Below, piece by piece: positions 1 to 7,248 of a stretch of DNA of 9,492 nucleotides. The notes below the pieces were generated by a model. The model made no database searches. It saw only the letters and a list, made by a program, of their open reading frames with translations, and was not told the origin of the DNA. Made by a program: the position numbers and the translations under genes. Positions within the stretch are counted from its first letter, which is position 1. Every line of letters starts with the position of its first letter. This DNA comes from an uncultured Filifactor sp. (GTDB lineage: Bacteria > Bacillota > Clostridia > Peptostreptococcales > Filifactoraceae): NCBI GenBank assembly GCA_947254385.1, contig CAMYCP010000039.1, positions 1-9,492 on the forward strand. The letters run 5' to 3'.

Positions 1-61
1 ATGTTAAAAATATGTTTTTAAAAATTTCTCAGGATTAATTTCAGGGAAGATTTAAAAATTT

Positions 62-76
62 AATTTTCAAAAAATA
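62..76 (+). promoter_or_regulatory. Candidate CodY-binding box upstream of oppB
   Basis: The sequence AATTTTCAAAAAATA matches 13 of 15 positions of the CodY consensus AATTTTCWGAAAATT, with mismatches only at positions 9 and 15. It covers the proposed -35 element of the oppB promoter, where a bound repressor would block RNA polymerase. CodY is the GTP/branched-chain amino acid sensor of many low-GC Gram-positives, and peptide transporter operons are classic targets. The surroundings are very AT-rich, so a chance match is possible, and the window does not show whether the organism has codY. Confidence 0.4.
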
Positions 77-94
77 AAATATGGATTTTATAAT
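66..94 (+). promoter_or_regulatory. Candidate sigma-A promoter for the opp operon
   Basis: A -35 element TTCAAA (66-71, 4 of 6 consensus bases) is followed by a 17-bp spacer and a perfect -10 element TATAAT (89-94). Transcription would start near 101 and give a leader of about 97 nt before oppB. This is the best promoter geometry in the upstream region. The leader is AT-rich with only short weak inverted repeats, for example TGAT/ATCA at 114-125, and no riboswitch or T-box is recognisable. Confidence 0.5.
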
Positions 95-197
95 CTTTTC
101 CATTCGATTTTTTTGATTTTTATCATTTTTTAAAGATGCCCTGTATATAGAAATTTCAGGTTGCAAAAAATTATATGTATAATGAAAGGATTTTATT

Positions 198-1118
198 ATG
201 GGAAGTTATGTTATAAAACGTGTCGTTTCAATGATTATTACATTATTTTTTGTAACCAGCATAACCTTTTTGATGATGCATTCCGCTCCCGGCAATCCTT
301 TTACCGGTGAAAAAAAGTTGCCTCCGGCTGTAGAAAAAGCTCTTATGGCTAAATTTAATCTGGATCAGCCTATTTCCAAACAGTATGCGGATTATATGAA
401 AGGTATAATGGTCGGTGATTTCGGGCCTTCAATTAAGTATTCCGGCAGAACCGTAGCAAATTTGATAGAAAGCGGTTTTCCCGTATCCGCCGAGCTTGGT
501 GGGTGGGCTTTACTTCTCATAGTAATAGCGGGAATCCCTCTTGGAGTTATCGCCGCACTTAAGCAGGGAACATGGATAGATAAGACTATGATATTTTTTG
601 CCATAGTGGGTGTAACTATTCCGAGTTTCGTACTTGCTACTCTCCTCATTTATTTTTTCGGGGTTAAACTTAAAATTTTGCCGACTTCGCGCTGGGTCAA
701 TTGGAAAAGTAAGATTATGCCCGTTATAGCACTTGGGATAAGTTCTATAGCTTATGTAGCGAGACTTACACGTTCCACGATGCTTGAGGTTATAAATCAG
801 GATTATATACGTACCGCAAGGGCGAAAGGTTTGTCGGAAAGCAAAGTGGTATTCAAACACGCGCTTAAAAATGCGCTTATTCCGGTAGTTACCTATTTGG
901 GACCTTTGGCGGCCGCTATTTTGACGGGATCTTTCATAATTGAAAAAATATTTGCCGTGCCCGGCATGGGCAGGATGTTCGTGGACAGTATAACTAACCG
1001 TGACTATACGGTAATCATGGGGGTTACGATATTTTACGCCGTTATACTGGTAGTTGTTATATTTATTGTGGATATGATATACGGTTTAATTGATCCGAGA
1101 ATCAAGCTTAATAAATAA
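198..1118 (+). CDS. oppB: Oligopeptide ABC transporter permease OppB
   Basis: First transmembrane subunit of an oligopeptide importer; with OppC it forms the channel through the cytoplasmic membrane. The 306-residue protein has the family layout: an N-terminal membrane segment at about 9-29, a long extracytoplasmic loop, then segments near 100-120, 131-155, 172-190, 228-250 and 275-297. The cytoplasmic EAA-type loop that docks onto the ATPases is visible around residues 202-222 (DYIRTARAKGLSE, then FKHALKNALIP). Length is normal for OppB/DppB. The ATG start has a GAAAGGA ribosome binding site at 184-190, 7 nt upstream. It is the first gene of the opp operon, and its stop codon overlaps the ribosome binding site of oppC. 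Dipeptide or nickel permeases share this fold; the oppBCDFA context favours oligopeptides, but specificity lies in the binding protein. Confidence 0.93.
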   Translation: MGSYVIKRVVSMIITLFFVTSITFLMMHSAPGNPFTGEKKLPPAVEKALMAKFNLDQPISKQYADYMKGIMVGDFGPSIKYSGRTVANLIESGFPVSAELGGWALLLIVIAGIPLGVIAALKQGTWIDKTMIFFAIVGVTIPSFVLATLLIYFFGVKLKILPTSRWVNWKSKIMPVIALGISSIAYVARLTRSTMLEVINQDYIRTARAKGLSESKVVFKHALKNALIPVVTYLGPLAAAILTGSFIIEKIFAVPGMGRMFVDSITNRDYTVIMGVTIFYAVILVVVIFIVDMIYGLIDPRIKLNK

Positions 1119-1128
1119 GGAGCGTTAA

Positions 1129-2067
1129 ATGGAGAGTATAAATCAAATTCAGTTTAAAAAAGACGATTTTGAACCGATACCTAAAAGTGAACGCGATGCC
1201 GAAAAAATAGTCAGACCTTCGCTCACTTATTGGGAAGATGTTTGGCGTCGGTTAAAAGAAAATAAAATAGCCATGGTTTCCATGTTTTTTCTTATATTAA
1301 CGCTTATAGCCGTCTTCATACTGCCGCATTTTTATCCGTATGCGTACGATGCGCAAGATTTGGCAAATACGAACCAAGCGCCTACCGCTGAACATATTTT
1401 TGGCACCGATTCACACGGACGGGATTTGTTTATAAGAGTTATATACGGCACGAGAATTTCTTTGGTTGTAGGAATTGTCGCATCTATAATAAATCTTACA
1501 ATCGGAGTTGTATACGGTGGAATCTCCGGATATTCGGGAGGAATTGTCGACAATATAATGATGCGTATTGTCGATATATTAAGTACCATTCCTTTGACAT
1601 TGTATGTTATACTGCTCATGGTCTGGATGCCCGAGGGGAAAGGTATGAAAAGCATACTTATCGCAATCGGTACTATCTATTGGATAGGGATGGCGCGGAT
1701 AGTTCGGGGACAGATTTTTTCCCTTAAGGAACAGGAATATGTCATGGCGGCACGTGTACTTGGAGCGTCCGATATGCGTATTTTGTTTAAGCACCTTATT
1801 CCAAATTCCATGGGGCCTATAATCGTGAGTATGACTATGTCCATACCGTCCGCAATATTCACCGAGGCGTTTTTATCGTTTATAGGACTTGGAATATCTG
1901 CACCGCAAGCCTCACTTGGAAGTTTGTGCAATGATGTTTTGAGTAAGTTTTCTATTTATCCGCATCTTCTGTTTTTTCCGGCGTTGGCGCTCTGCTTGAT
2001 AATACTGGCGTTCAACTTTTTAGGCGACGGACTTAGAGATGCTTTGGATCCGAAAATGCGAAAATAA
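1129..2067 (+). CDS. oppC: Oligopeptide ABC transporter permease OppC
   Basis: Second transmembrane subunit of the peptide importer and partner of OppB. It has 312 residues, with the extended cytoplasmic N-terminus (about 45 residues) typical of OppC. The first membrane segment is at about 47-67 and is followed by the hallmark FGTDSHGRDLF motif near residues 90-100. Further segments lie near 108-130, 143-165, 173-190, 228-250 and 278-298. The EAA loop is at about 203-222 (EYVMAARVLGAS, then FKHLIPN), and the C-terminus LGDGLRDALDPKMRK is characteristic of the family. The gene starts 10 nt after oppB with AAGGAG at 1117-1122, and oppD follows after 12 nt, so the genes are clearly cotranscribed. 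No truncation or anomaly is seen. Confidence 0.94.
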   Translation: MESINQIQFKKDDFEPIPKSERDAEKIVRPSLTYWEDVWRRLKENKIAMVSMFFLILTLIAVFILPHFYPYAYDAQDLANTNQAPTAEHIFGTDSHGRDLFIRVIYGTRISLVVGIVASIINLTIGVVYGGISGYSGGIVDNIMMRIVDILSTIPLTLYVILLMVWMPEGKGMKSILIAIGTIYWIGMARIVRGQIFSLKEQEYVMAARVLGASDMRILFKHLIPNSMGPIIVSMTMSIPSAIFTEAFLSFIGLGISAPQASLGSLCNDVLSKFSIYPHLLFFPALALCLIILAFNFLGDGLRDALDPKMRK

Positions 2068-2079
2068 CGGGAGATATAG

Positions 2080-3099
2080 ATGAGTAATAGATTATTGGAA
2101 GTAAAAGATCTCCATACGTCTTTTTTTACGCACGTAGGAGAAGTTAAGGCGATACGAGGAGTGGATTTTTACCTTGACGAAGGAGAGGCAATCGGAATAG
2201 TAGGCGAGTCGGGATCGGGAAAATCGGTCACGTCTCTTTCCATAATGCAGCTTTTGGTTTACCCCGGTAAGGTCGTAGGCGGTGAAATCATCTTTAAAGG
2301 TGAAGATATCGCCAAGTATTCAAACAAAGCTATGAGAAAAATCAGAGGAAATGAAATATCCATGATATTTCAAGACCCGATGACGTCGTTAAATCCGGTT
2401 TTTACCATAGGAAATCAGATAATAGAGGCGATACGTACACACCAAAGTGCGGATAAAAGAGGCGCTGAACAAAAAGCGATAGAAATGCTCAGAAAAGTCG
2501 GCATACCTTCGCCCGAAAAACGTATCAATCAGTATCCTCACGAATTTTCAGGCGGAATGCGACAAAGAGCCATGATTGCGATGGCGCTTTCATGTGAACC
2601 CTCACTTTTGATAGCCGACGAACCGACAACCGCCCTCGATGTAACGATACAAGCTCAAATTCTGGAGCTTATGAAAGATTTAAAAAAGGAACTTAACACC
2701 TCAATAATTCTTATAACTCACGATCTGGGAGTTGTAGCGGATGTATGCACCAGAATAATAGTCATGTACGGCGGGCTTATAATGGAAGAAGGGACGACCG
2801 AAGAAATATTTTATGATCCCAAGCATCCGTACACAATGGGACTTTTAAAATCCATACCCAAAATGCAAAGCAAAGAAAAAAAAGAAAGATTGATCCCCAT
2901 AGACGGAACTCCGCCGGATCTTTTAAAACCCCCGGCAGGTTGTCCGTTTGCACCGCGTTGTGACTATGCCATGAAAATATGCATGAAAACTCTGCCGCCT
3001 TTTGTAAACCTTACCGGAACACATCGTTCCTCTTGCTGGCTCTTAAATGAAAAAGCTCCCGTAATAGATGGATTTAATAAGGAGGCGGGACGTGCTTAA
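2080..3099 (+). CDS. oppD: Oligopeptide ABC transporter ATPase OppD
   Basis: One of the two cytoplasmic ATPases powering peptide import. All nucleotide-binding motifs are present in the 339 residues: Walker A GESGSGKS (42-49), Q-loop Q98, signature SGGMRQ (157-162), Walker B ending in D180-E181, and H-loop H214. The C-terminal oligopeptide/dipeptide transporter extension carries four cysteines, C288, C294, C301 and C319. In some OppD/DppD homologues such cysteines bind a [4Fe-4S] cluster. The ATG start has GGGAG at 2069-2073. The 3' end contains the ribosome binding site of oppF and overlaps it by 8 nt, which suggests translational coupling that keeps OppD and OppF in balance. OppD and DppD are hard to separate by sequence; context favours Opp. 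Confidence 0.94.
   Translation: MSNRLLEVKDLHTSFFTHVGEVKAIRGVDFYLDEGEAIGIVGESGSGKSVTSLSIMQLLVYPGKVVGGEIIFKGEDIAKYSNKAMRKIRGNEISMIFQDPMTSLNPVFTIGNQIIEAIRTHQSADKRGAEQKAIEMLRKVGIPSPEKRINQYPHEFSGGMRQRAMIAMALSCEPSLLIADEPTTALDVTIQAQILELMKDLKKELNTSIILITHDLGVVADVCTRIIVMYGGLIMEEGTTEEIFYDPKHPYTMGLLKSIPKMQSKEKKERLIPIDGTPPDLLKPPAGCPFAPRCDYAMKICMKTLPPFVNLTGTHRSSCWLLNEKAPVIDGFNKEAGRA
3079..3085 (+). promoter_or_regulatory. Ribosome binding site that fixes the oppF start at GTG 3092
   Basis: AAGGAGG, a near-perfect anti-16S match, lies inside the end of oppD, 6 nt before GTG 3092. The longer reading from ATG 3068 would put this site inside the oppF coding region and has no ribosome binding site of its own upstream. 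The GTG start is therefore preferred. Confidence 0.85.
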
Positions 3100-4078
3100 A
3101 GAAAATGCGGAAGTATTGATTGAAATTCAAAATTTAAAAAAATATTTTGAAGTTAAAAGCTCACGACTTTTTGGAGAAAAAAAATATGTACAGGCGGTCG
3201 ACGATGTAAGTTTCAGTATCCATAAAGGAGAAACTTTCGGGCTGGTAGGAGAATCGGGGTGCGGAAAATCCACTACCGGACGCACGATAATACGGCTCTA
3301 TGAAATCACATCCGGCAAAATAATCTTTAAAGGAAATGATATAACCAAACTTTCAAATTCCGCCATGCAGGAATATAGAAAACTCATGCAGATGATATTT
3401 CAAGACCCTTACGCCTCACTTAACTCACGTATGACGGTAGGGGATATTATCCGTGAACCTTTGGATATTCATAATATCGGCAGTAAAGCGGAACGTGTCG
3501 AAATAATCCATTCACTTCTGGATGCGGTAGGGCTGAACCATGATCACGCCGCACGTTATCCGCACGAATTTTCAGGCGGACAGAGACAACGTATAGGAAT
3601 TGCGCGTGCTTTGGCGGTAAAACCGGAATTTATAATATGCGACGAACCGATATCGGCGCTCGACGTCTCCATTCAGGCGCAAGTTGTGAATATGCTTGAA
3701 GACTTGCAGGAAGAAAGAGGATTGACGTATTTATTTATAGCGCACGATTTGTCCATGGTGCGCCACATATCGGACAGAATAGGGGTAATGTACCTCGGCA
3801 AAATGGCGGAACTTGCCGAATCGGACGAACTTTATACTCATCCCGTACATCCTTATACCAAGGCGCTCCTTTCCGCAATTCCGATCCCTGATCCCGACAA
3901 AGCGAAAGAAAGTCATAGGATACTTTTACAGGGGGATGTGCCGAGTCCTATCAATCCGCCGAGCGGCTGCAGATTCAGGACGAGATGCAACTATGCAACG
4001 GAAAAATGTGCCGAAACTGAACCTGTTTTTAAAGAAGTGTCACCCGGACATTTTGCGGCGTGTCATTTACTTGATTGA
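3092..4078 (+). CDS. oppF: Oligopeptide ABC transporter ATPase OppF
   Basis: Second ATPase of the importer, which pairs with OppD. I place the start at GTG 3092 (328 residues) because of the ideally spaced AAGGAGG; the open frame extends back to ATG 3068, which would add eight residues. Numbering from GTG: Walker A GESGCGKS (53-60), Q-loop Q104, signature SGGQRQ (161-166), Walker B ending in D184-E185, and H-loop H218. The OppF-type insertion before Walker A ([18 protein letters not shown]) is present. The C-terminal extension has cysteines C293, C299, C306 and C324, spaced exactly as in OppD. The gene overlaps the oppD stop by 8 nt. Both ATPase sites look catalytically complete. Length is normal for the family. 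Confidence 0.94.
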   Translation: MLKENAEVLIEIQNLKKYFEVKSSRLFGEKKYVQAVDDVSFSIHKGETFGLVGESGCGKSTTGRTIIRLYEITSGKIIFKGNDITKLSNSAMQEYRKLMQMIFQDPYASLNSRMTVGDIIREPLDIHNIGSKAERVEIIHSLLDAVGLNHDHAARYPHEFSGGQRQRIGIARALAVKPEFIICDEPISALDVSIQAQVVNMLEDLQEERGLTYLFIAHDLSMVRHISDRIGVMYLGKMAELAESDELYTHPVHPYTKALLSAIPIPDPDKAKESHRILLQGDVPSPINPPSGCRFRTRCNYATEKCAETEPVFKEVSPGHFAACHLLD

Positions 4079-4082
4079 GATT

Positions 4083-4112
4083 TTGTTATTCGGGCTTATA
4101 GAGCCTTAATAT
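4083..4112 (+). promoter_or_regulatory. Possible weak secondary promoter before oppA
   Basis: TTGTTA (4083-4088) and TAATAT (4107-4112) are each 4/6 matches to the -35 and -10 consensus, separated by 18 bp. A start near 4119 would leave a short leader that keeps the oppA ribosome binding site. A small hairpin (4092-4096 paired with 4102-4106) lies between the two elements and could instead be an mRNA processing or stabilising element in the oppF–oppA junction. The evidence is weak. Confidence 0.22.
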
Positions 4113-4138
4113 AAAAAACATTTATAGGAGGTATAACC

Positions 4139-5803
4139 TTGAAGAAAAAAATTACAGCATTGGCACTTGCGGCAGTTTTAGGAATAACTATGCTTGCAGG
4201 TTGCGGTAAAACGACCGAGAATCCGCCGGCAAAAACCGATACCGGTGAAAAAACCGAAGAAACGGCAAAAGCGGGTGGAATAATAACACACAACTTATTT
4301 TCCGATCCCAAGAGTATCGACCCGGCACTTAACACCGCAACGGACGGACACCAAGTCATCCAAACCGTATTTGAAGGCTTGTGCCGTGTAGATGACAAAG
4401 CACAACCATTGCCCGGCGTAGCTGAAAAATGGGATATAAGCGACGACAAACTCACTTATACTTTTCATTTGAGAGATTCGAAATGGTCGGACGGACAACC
4501 CGTGACCGCACAAGATTTTGAATATGCATGGAAACGTGCAATAGATCCTGCAACTGCCGCTGAATATGCATACCAACTCTACTATGTTAAAAATGCCGAA
4601 AAAATCAACAAAGGTGAAGCTAAACCCGAAGAACTCGGCGTTAAAGCTATAGACGACAAAACATTGGAAGTTACTTTGGGAAGCGAAACCCCTTATTTCT
4701 TGCAACTTATGGCTTTTCCGATATATTTTCCGGTAAGAAAAGATATAGTTGAAAAAGATCCTGAAGGCTGGGCGCTTAATATGGATACCTACATCGGAAA
4801 CGGACCTTTCAAAGCTGTTGAATGGAGCCATGACGATGTACTCAAAACCGTAAAGAATGAAAATTATTATGATGCCGACAAAGTTAAACTTGAAGGCGTA
4901 AACTATGTAATGATAAATGAAGCCTCCACATCTTTCTCGGCATTTCAATCAGGAGAAATAGATTTTATGGAAAGTGTTCCTCCTGAACAAATAGAAATAC
5001 TTCAAAAAGAAAATAACCCCGACTTTAAAATCTACCCGTTCTTAGGAGATTATTTCTATTGCTTTAACGTAAACGCAAAACCGGTAGACGATCCTAAAGT
5101 AAGAAGAGCTTTAACTTATGCAATCGATCGTCAAGCTATAATAGACAACGTTACCAAAGCCGGACAAGCGCCCGCTAAAGGCTTTACTCCGACCGGAATA
5201 TATCTTTCGGACGGCAAAACCGATTTTCAACAAAGTGTAGGCGACTATGGTATGCCTTCCGATTTAAGCAAAGTTGACGAAGCTAAAAAACTTTTAGCCG
5301 AAGCCGGATATCCGGACGGTAAAGGTTTCCCGACAATTGAAATCCTTTACAACACAAACGAAGGACACAAAGCTATTGCAGAAGCGATACAAGCAATGTG
5401 GAAAGAAAATCTCGGCATTAACGTTGAACTTAGAAACGAAGAATGGAAAGTATTTCAAACTTCCAGAAATCAAAAACAATACATTGTTGCACGTCACGGT
5501 TGGATAGGCGACTATGTAGATCCGATGACCTTCCTTGATCTGTGGGTAACCGACGGTGGAAACAACGATGCCGGATATAGCAATCCTGAATACGATAAAC
5601 TAATCGCTGCGGCTAAACATTCAAGCGGTCCTGAGAGAGATGAAAGCATGAAGAAAGCCGAAGCTATATTGATGGAAGATTTGCCCGTTATGCCGATCTA
5701 TTACTATACGAATGCCTGCATGATTCGTCATACCATTAAAAATGCACCTAAATCCATGATCGGACCTGTAGACTATAGAGAAGCATATATAGTTGAAGAA
5801 TAA
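4139..5803 (+). CDS. oppA: Oligopeptide-binding lipoprotein OppA
   Basis: Extracytoplasmic solute-binding protein (SBP family 5) that captures peptides and delivers them to OppBC. The start is TTG at 4139, with AGGAGGT at 4126-4132, 6 nt upstream. Residues 1-21 form a lipoprotein signal peptide (KKK, hydrophobic core, lipobox LAG before C22); C22 would be lipidated and anchor the protein to the membrane. A low-complexity Lys/Glu/Thr/Pro linker follows at about 23-44. Family motifs include DPKSIDPAL (59-67 region), GDYFYCFN near 302-309, ALTYAIDR (324-331) and WIGDYVDP (455-462). The 554 residues are normal for Gram-positive OppA. It is the last gene of the opp operon, 60 nt after oppF. The exact peptide specificity cannot be read from sequence. 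Confidence 0.93.
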   Translation: MKKKITALALAAVLGITMLAGCGKTTENPPAKTDTGEKTEETAKAGGIITHNLFSDPKSIDPALNTATDGHQVIQTVFEGLCRVDDKAQPLPGVAEKWDISDDKLTYTFHLRDSKWSDGQPVTAQDFEYAWKRAIDPATAAEYAYQLYYVKNAEKINKGEAKPEELGVKAIDDKTLEVTLGSETPYFLQLMAFPIYFPVRKDIVEKDPEGWALNMDTYIGNGPFKAVEWSHDDVLKTVKNENYYDADKVKLEGVNYVMINEASTSFSAFQSGEIDFMESVPPEQIEILQKENNPDFKIYPFLGDYFYCFNVNAKPVDDPKVRRALTYAIDRQAIIDNVTKAGQAPAKGFTPTGIYLSDGKTDFQQSVGDYGMPSDLSKVDEAKKLLAEAGYPDGKGFPTIEILYNTNEGHKAIAEAIQAMWKENLGINVELRNEEWKVFQTSRNQKQYIVARHGWIGDYVDPMTFLDLWVTDGGNNDAGYSNPEYDKLIAAAKHSSGPERDESMKKAEAILMEDLPVMPIYYYTNACMIRHTIKNAPKSMIGPVDYREAYIVEE

Positions 5804-5829
5804 AAAGCTGAGACATTGGTTAAAATTTA

Positions 5830-5871
5830 TAAGTTATGCGTTCTTTTTACCTTCTCTTTGCGCATAATTTA
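5830..5871 (+). repeat. Hairpin downstream of oppA
   Basis: TAAGTTATGCG (5830-5840) pairs with CGCATAATTTA (5861-5871), giving 11 bp with one G·U pair and a 20-nt pyrimidine-rich loop. No T-run follows, so it is not a standard intrinsic terminator. A 3' end stabiliser for oppA mRNA is a reasonable guess, given the true terminator shortly downstream. Confidence 0.5.
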
Positions 5872-5886
5872 AAGTAAGAAATTTAT

Positions 5887-5937
5887 ATTAAAAGCCGTGA
5901 GATTTTAAAAAAATTATATCTTGCGGCTTTTAATTTT
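5887..5937 (+). terminator. Intrinsic terminator of the opp operon
   Basis: A 17-bp inverted repeat pairs 5887-5903 with 5918-5934 (core AAAAGCCG/CGGCTTTT, with two wobble pairs next to it) around a 14-nt AT-only loop. The right arm runs into TTTTAATTTT, a usable though interrupted U-tract. The left arm is preceded by AT-rich sequence, so it could also stop transcription from the opposite strand. It separates the opp operon from the CHR genes. Confidence 0.8.
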
Positions 5938-5948
5938 AAAAAAATTAT
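5902..5948 (+). repeat. 16-nt direct repeat in the terminator loop and its 3' flank
   Basis: ATTTTAAAAAAATTAT occurs exactly at 5902-5917 (the top of the stem and the loop) and again at 5933-5948 (the end of the stem and the U-tract flank), with a 31-nt period. It is low-complexity sequence, but an identical 16-mer this close suggests a small local duplication. Confidence 0.6.
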
Positions 5949-5974
5949 TGTGGGGAAGTGGATAAAATATTAAA

Positions 5975-6517
5975 ATGAAAATATATTATGAACTTTTCAT
6001 CGTATTTTTTAAAATAGGGTTGTTTACATTGGGTGGCGGATTCGCTATGGTGCCTATGATACAACAGGAAATAGTTTTTCATAGGCAGTGGATAAAAGAT
6101 GAAGAATTCTTAAATCTGCTTGCACTGGCGCAAAGTTCCCCGGGGCCTATAGCCGTAAATATATCGGTATTTGTAGGTTATACCATAAAAGGACTTATCG
6201 GTATGATTGCGACGACTTTGGGTTGTATTCTGCCGTCATTTTTAATAATAATTTCAATTGCAATATTTTTTGCGGGTGTACAGAATAATCCGTATGTAGT
6301 AAGCGCTTTTAAGGCGATACGTCCCGCCGTGGTGTCTCTTATTGCGGGTTCGGTAGTAACTATGGCAAAAAGCGCTGGAATTAAAAAATATCAATATTTG
6401 ATACCTTTAATCGTGACCTTGGCGGTAGGCGTCTTTAAATTAAGCCCGATTTTGGTAATAATTATATCTGCCGTAACCGGCATAATTTATTACGGGAGGA
6501 AAAATGATCTATCTTAA
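5975..6517 (+). CDS. Chromate transporter family protein, first half-size subunit
   Basis: 180-residue integral membrane protein of the CHR family (Chr_transp domain), short-chain type. The diagnostic N-terminal block FKIGLFTLGGG is at residues 12-22, followed by AMVPMI (24-29), and the second block QSSPGPIAVN is at 53-62. Several hydrophobic segments follow. Full-length ChrA has two such domains in about 400 residues; here each domain is its own gene. The ATG 5975 start is supported by alignment with the next gene (the FKIGLF block begins at residue 12 here and 11 there). Its ribosome binding site is poor: the GGGGA at 5952-5956 lies 18 nt upstream. An in-frame stop at 5963 rules out a much longer start. 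Family members export chromate in some bacteria, but chromate as the substrate here is inherited annotation. Confidence 0.85.
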   Translation: MKIYYELFIVFFKIGLFTLGGGFAMVPMIQQEIVFHRQWIKDEEFLNLLALAQSSPGPIAVNISVFVGYTIKGLIGMIATTLGCILPSFLIIISIAIFFAGVQNNPYVVSAFKAIRPAVVSLIAGSVVTMAKSAGIKKYQYLIPLIVTLAVGVFKLSPILVIIISAVTGIIYYGRKNDLS

Positions 6518-7028
6518 ATTATTTTTAACTTTCTTTAAAATCGGACTGTTCAGTTTCGGTGGCGGTTATGCGATGCTTCCGATGATAAAAAATGAAATCG
6601 TAAATATGAACGGTTGGCTTACGCTGATTGAATTTACAAATATTGTAGCCATATCCCAAGTTACTCCGGGACCGATTGCGATAAACAGTGCAACCTATGT
6701 AGGTTACACGGTTACTCAAAATGTTTTCGGGGCGGTTGTTTCGACATTCGGAGTATCTTTGCCATCAATTATAGTTATGCTGATACTTTGCAAATTTGTC
6801 CTTAAATTTAAGGATAACATGACTTTGAAGAATGCGTTTAAAGGCTTAAGACCCACTGTAGTCGGACTTATACTTGCGGCGGCGGTTATGCTTATAAATA
6901 AAGTCAATTTTATAGACTATAAAAGTGTTGTTATTTTTTTGGTGAGCTTGTTTTTATTTTTGAAATATAATTTAAATCCGATACTTATGTTACTCGGCTC
7001 CGCAATTGTCGGCCTTTTGATATATTGA
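6504..7028 (+). CDS. Chromate transporter family protein, second half-size subunit
   Basis: 174-residue membrane protein homologous to the preceding one: FKIGLFSFGGG (11-21), AMLPMI (23-28) and QVTPGPIAIN (52-61) are shared. It starts at ATG 6504, inside the previous gene (14-nt overlap in another frame), with GGGAGG at 6494-6499, a slightly short 4 nt upstream. The overlap implies translational coupling and a two-subunit transporter that corresponds to the two halves of long-chain ChrA, probably in opposite membrane orientation as described for such pairs. The protein is rich in hydrophobic segments after residue 70. Substrate unknown from sequence. No strong terminator separates it from dnaG, so read-through into dnaG is possible. 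Confidence 0.85.
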   Translation: MIYLKLFLTFFKIGLFSFGGGYAMLPMIKNEIVNMNGWLTLIEFTNIVAISQVTPGPIAINSATYVGYTVTQNVFGAVVSTFGVSLPSIIVMLILCKFVLKFKDNMTLKNAFKGLRPTVVGLILAAAVMLINKVNFIDYKSVVIFLVSLFLFLKYNLNPILMLLGSAIVGLLIY

Positions 7029-7236
7029 CGATTAAAATATTTTATATTGATTTTTTAAAAAATGTAGTATGTAATCTTAAGCAGAATTTAACATAAATTT
7101 CATTACAAAAATTTCTAATGTAAAAATTAATACTGCAATTTCTTATGCAATGTAAGATAATATATAAAATAAAAAAAACGTTCAAAATATAAAACTGCGG
7201 TATAATTTTTTAAAATCGTATAAACATGAAAGTTAC
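7029..7236 (+). other. AT-rich intergenic region before dnaG
   Basis: I see no gene in this stretch. It contains a 14-nt AT-only palindrome (7050-7063), a loose CATTA/TAATG inverted repeat (7101-7120) and two TGCAAT copies (7134-7139 and 7147-7152). None makes a convincing terminator or operator. The only promoter-like signal is the -10 element listed separately. Confidence 0.6.
7181..7206 (+). promoter_or_regulatory. Possible dnaG promoter (perfect -10, weak -35)
   Basis: A perfect TATAAT at 7201-7206 lies 42 nt before the dnaG start and would give a leader of about 36 nt. The only -35-like hexamer is TTCAAA (7181-7186) with a 14-bp spacer, which is too short. The -10 is preceded by TGCGG rather than a true extended TGn. 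The call rests mainly on the -10 match and its position. Confidence 0.35.
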
Positions 7237-7248
7237 AGGTGATGCATT

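Noticed and set aside
178..183. Second TATAAT just before oppB as the operon promoter
   Set aside because: Transcription would begin near 190 and remove the ribosome binding site at 184-190. The -35 options are poor (TTCAGG at 155-160), and TTGCAA at 161-166 is only 11 bp away.
1..197. Riboswitch or T-box leader for the opp operon
   Set aside because: No conserved T-box, specifier-like structure or known riboswitch core is recognisable; the leader is AT-rich with only weak short inverted repeats.
1594..1599. TTGACA in oppC as an internal promoter
   Set aside because: No acceptable -10 element lies 15-19 bp downstream.
3068..3091. ATG 3068 as the oppF start
   Set aside because: No ribosome binding site precedes it, while AAGGAGG at 3079-3085 is ideally placed for GTG 3092.
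3813..4109. 98-codon + strand frame over the end of oppF
   Set aside because: It overlaps the conserved C-terminal extension of OppF in another frame, has no ribosome binding site of note and encodes no recognisable protein.
4295..4948. 217-codon open frame on the minus strand inside oppA
   Set aside because: It lies antisense within a clear, full-length oppA, shows no recognisable domain and has a cysteine/phenylalanine-rich composition typical of an antisense shadow.
7050..7063. Palindrome ATTTTTTAAAAAAT as a terminator of the CHR genes
   Set aside because: It has no G or C in the stem and no proper U-tract, so a stable terminator hairpin is unlikely.
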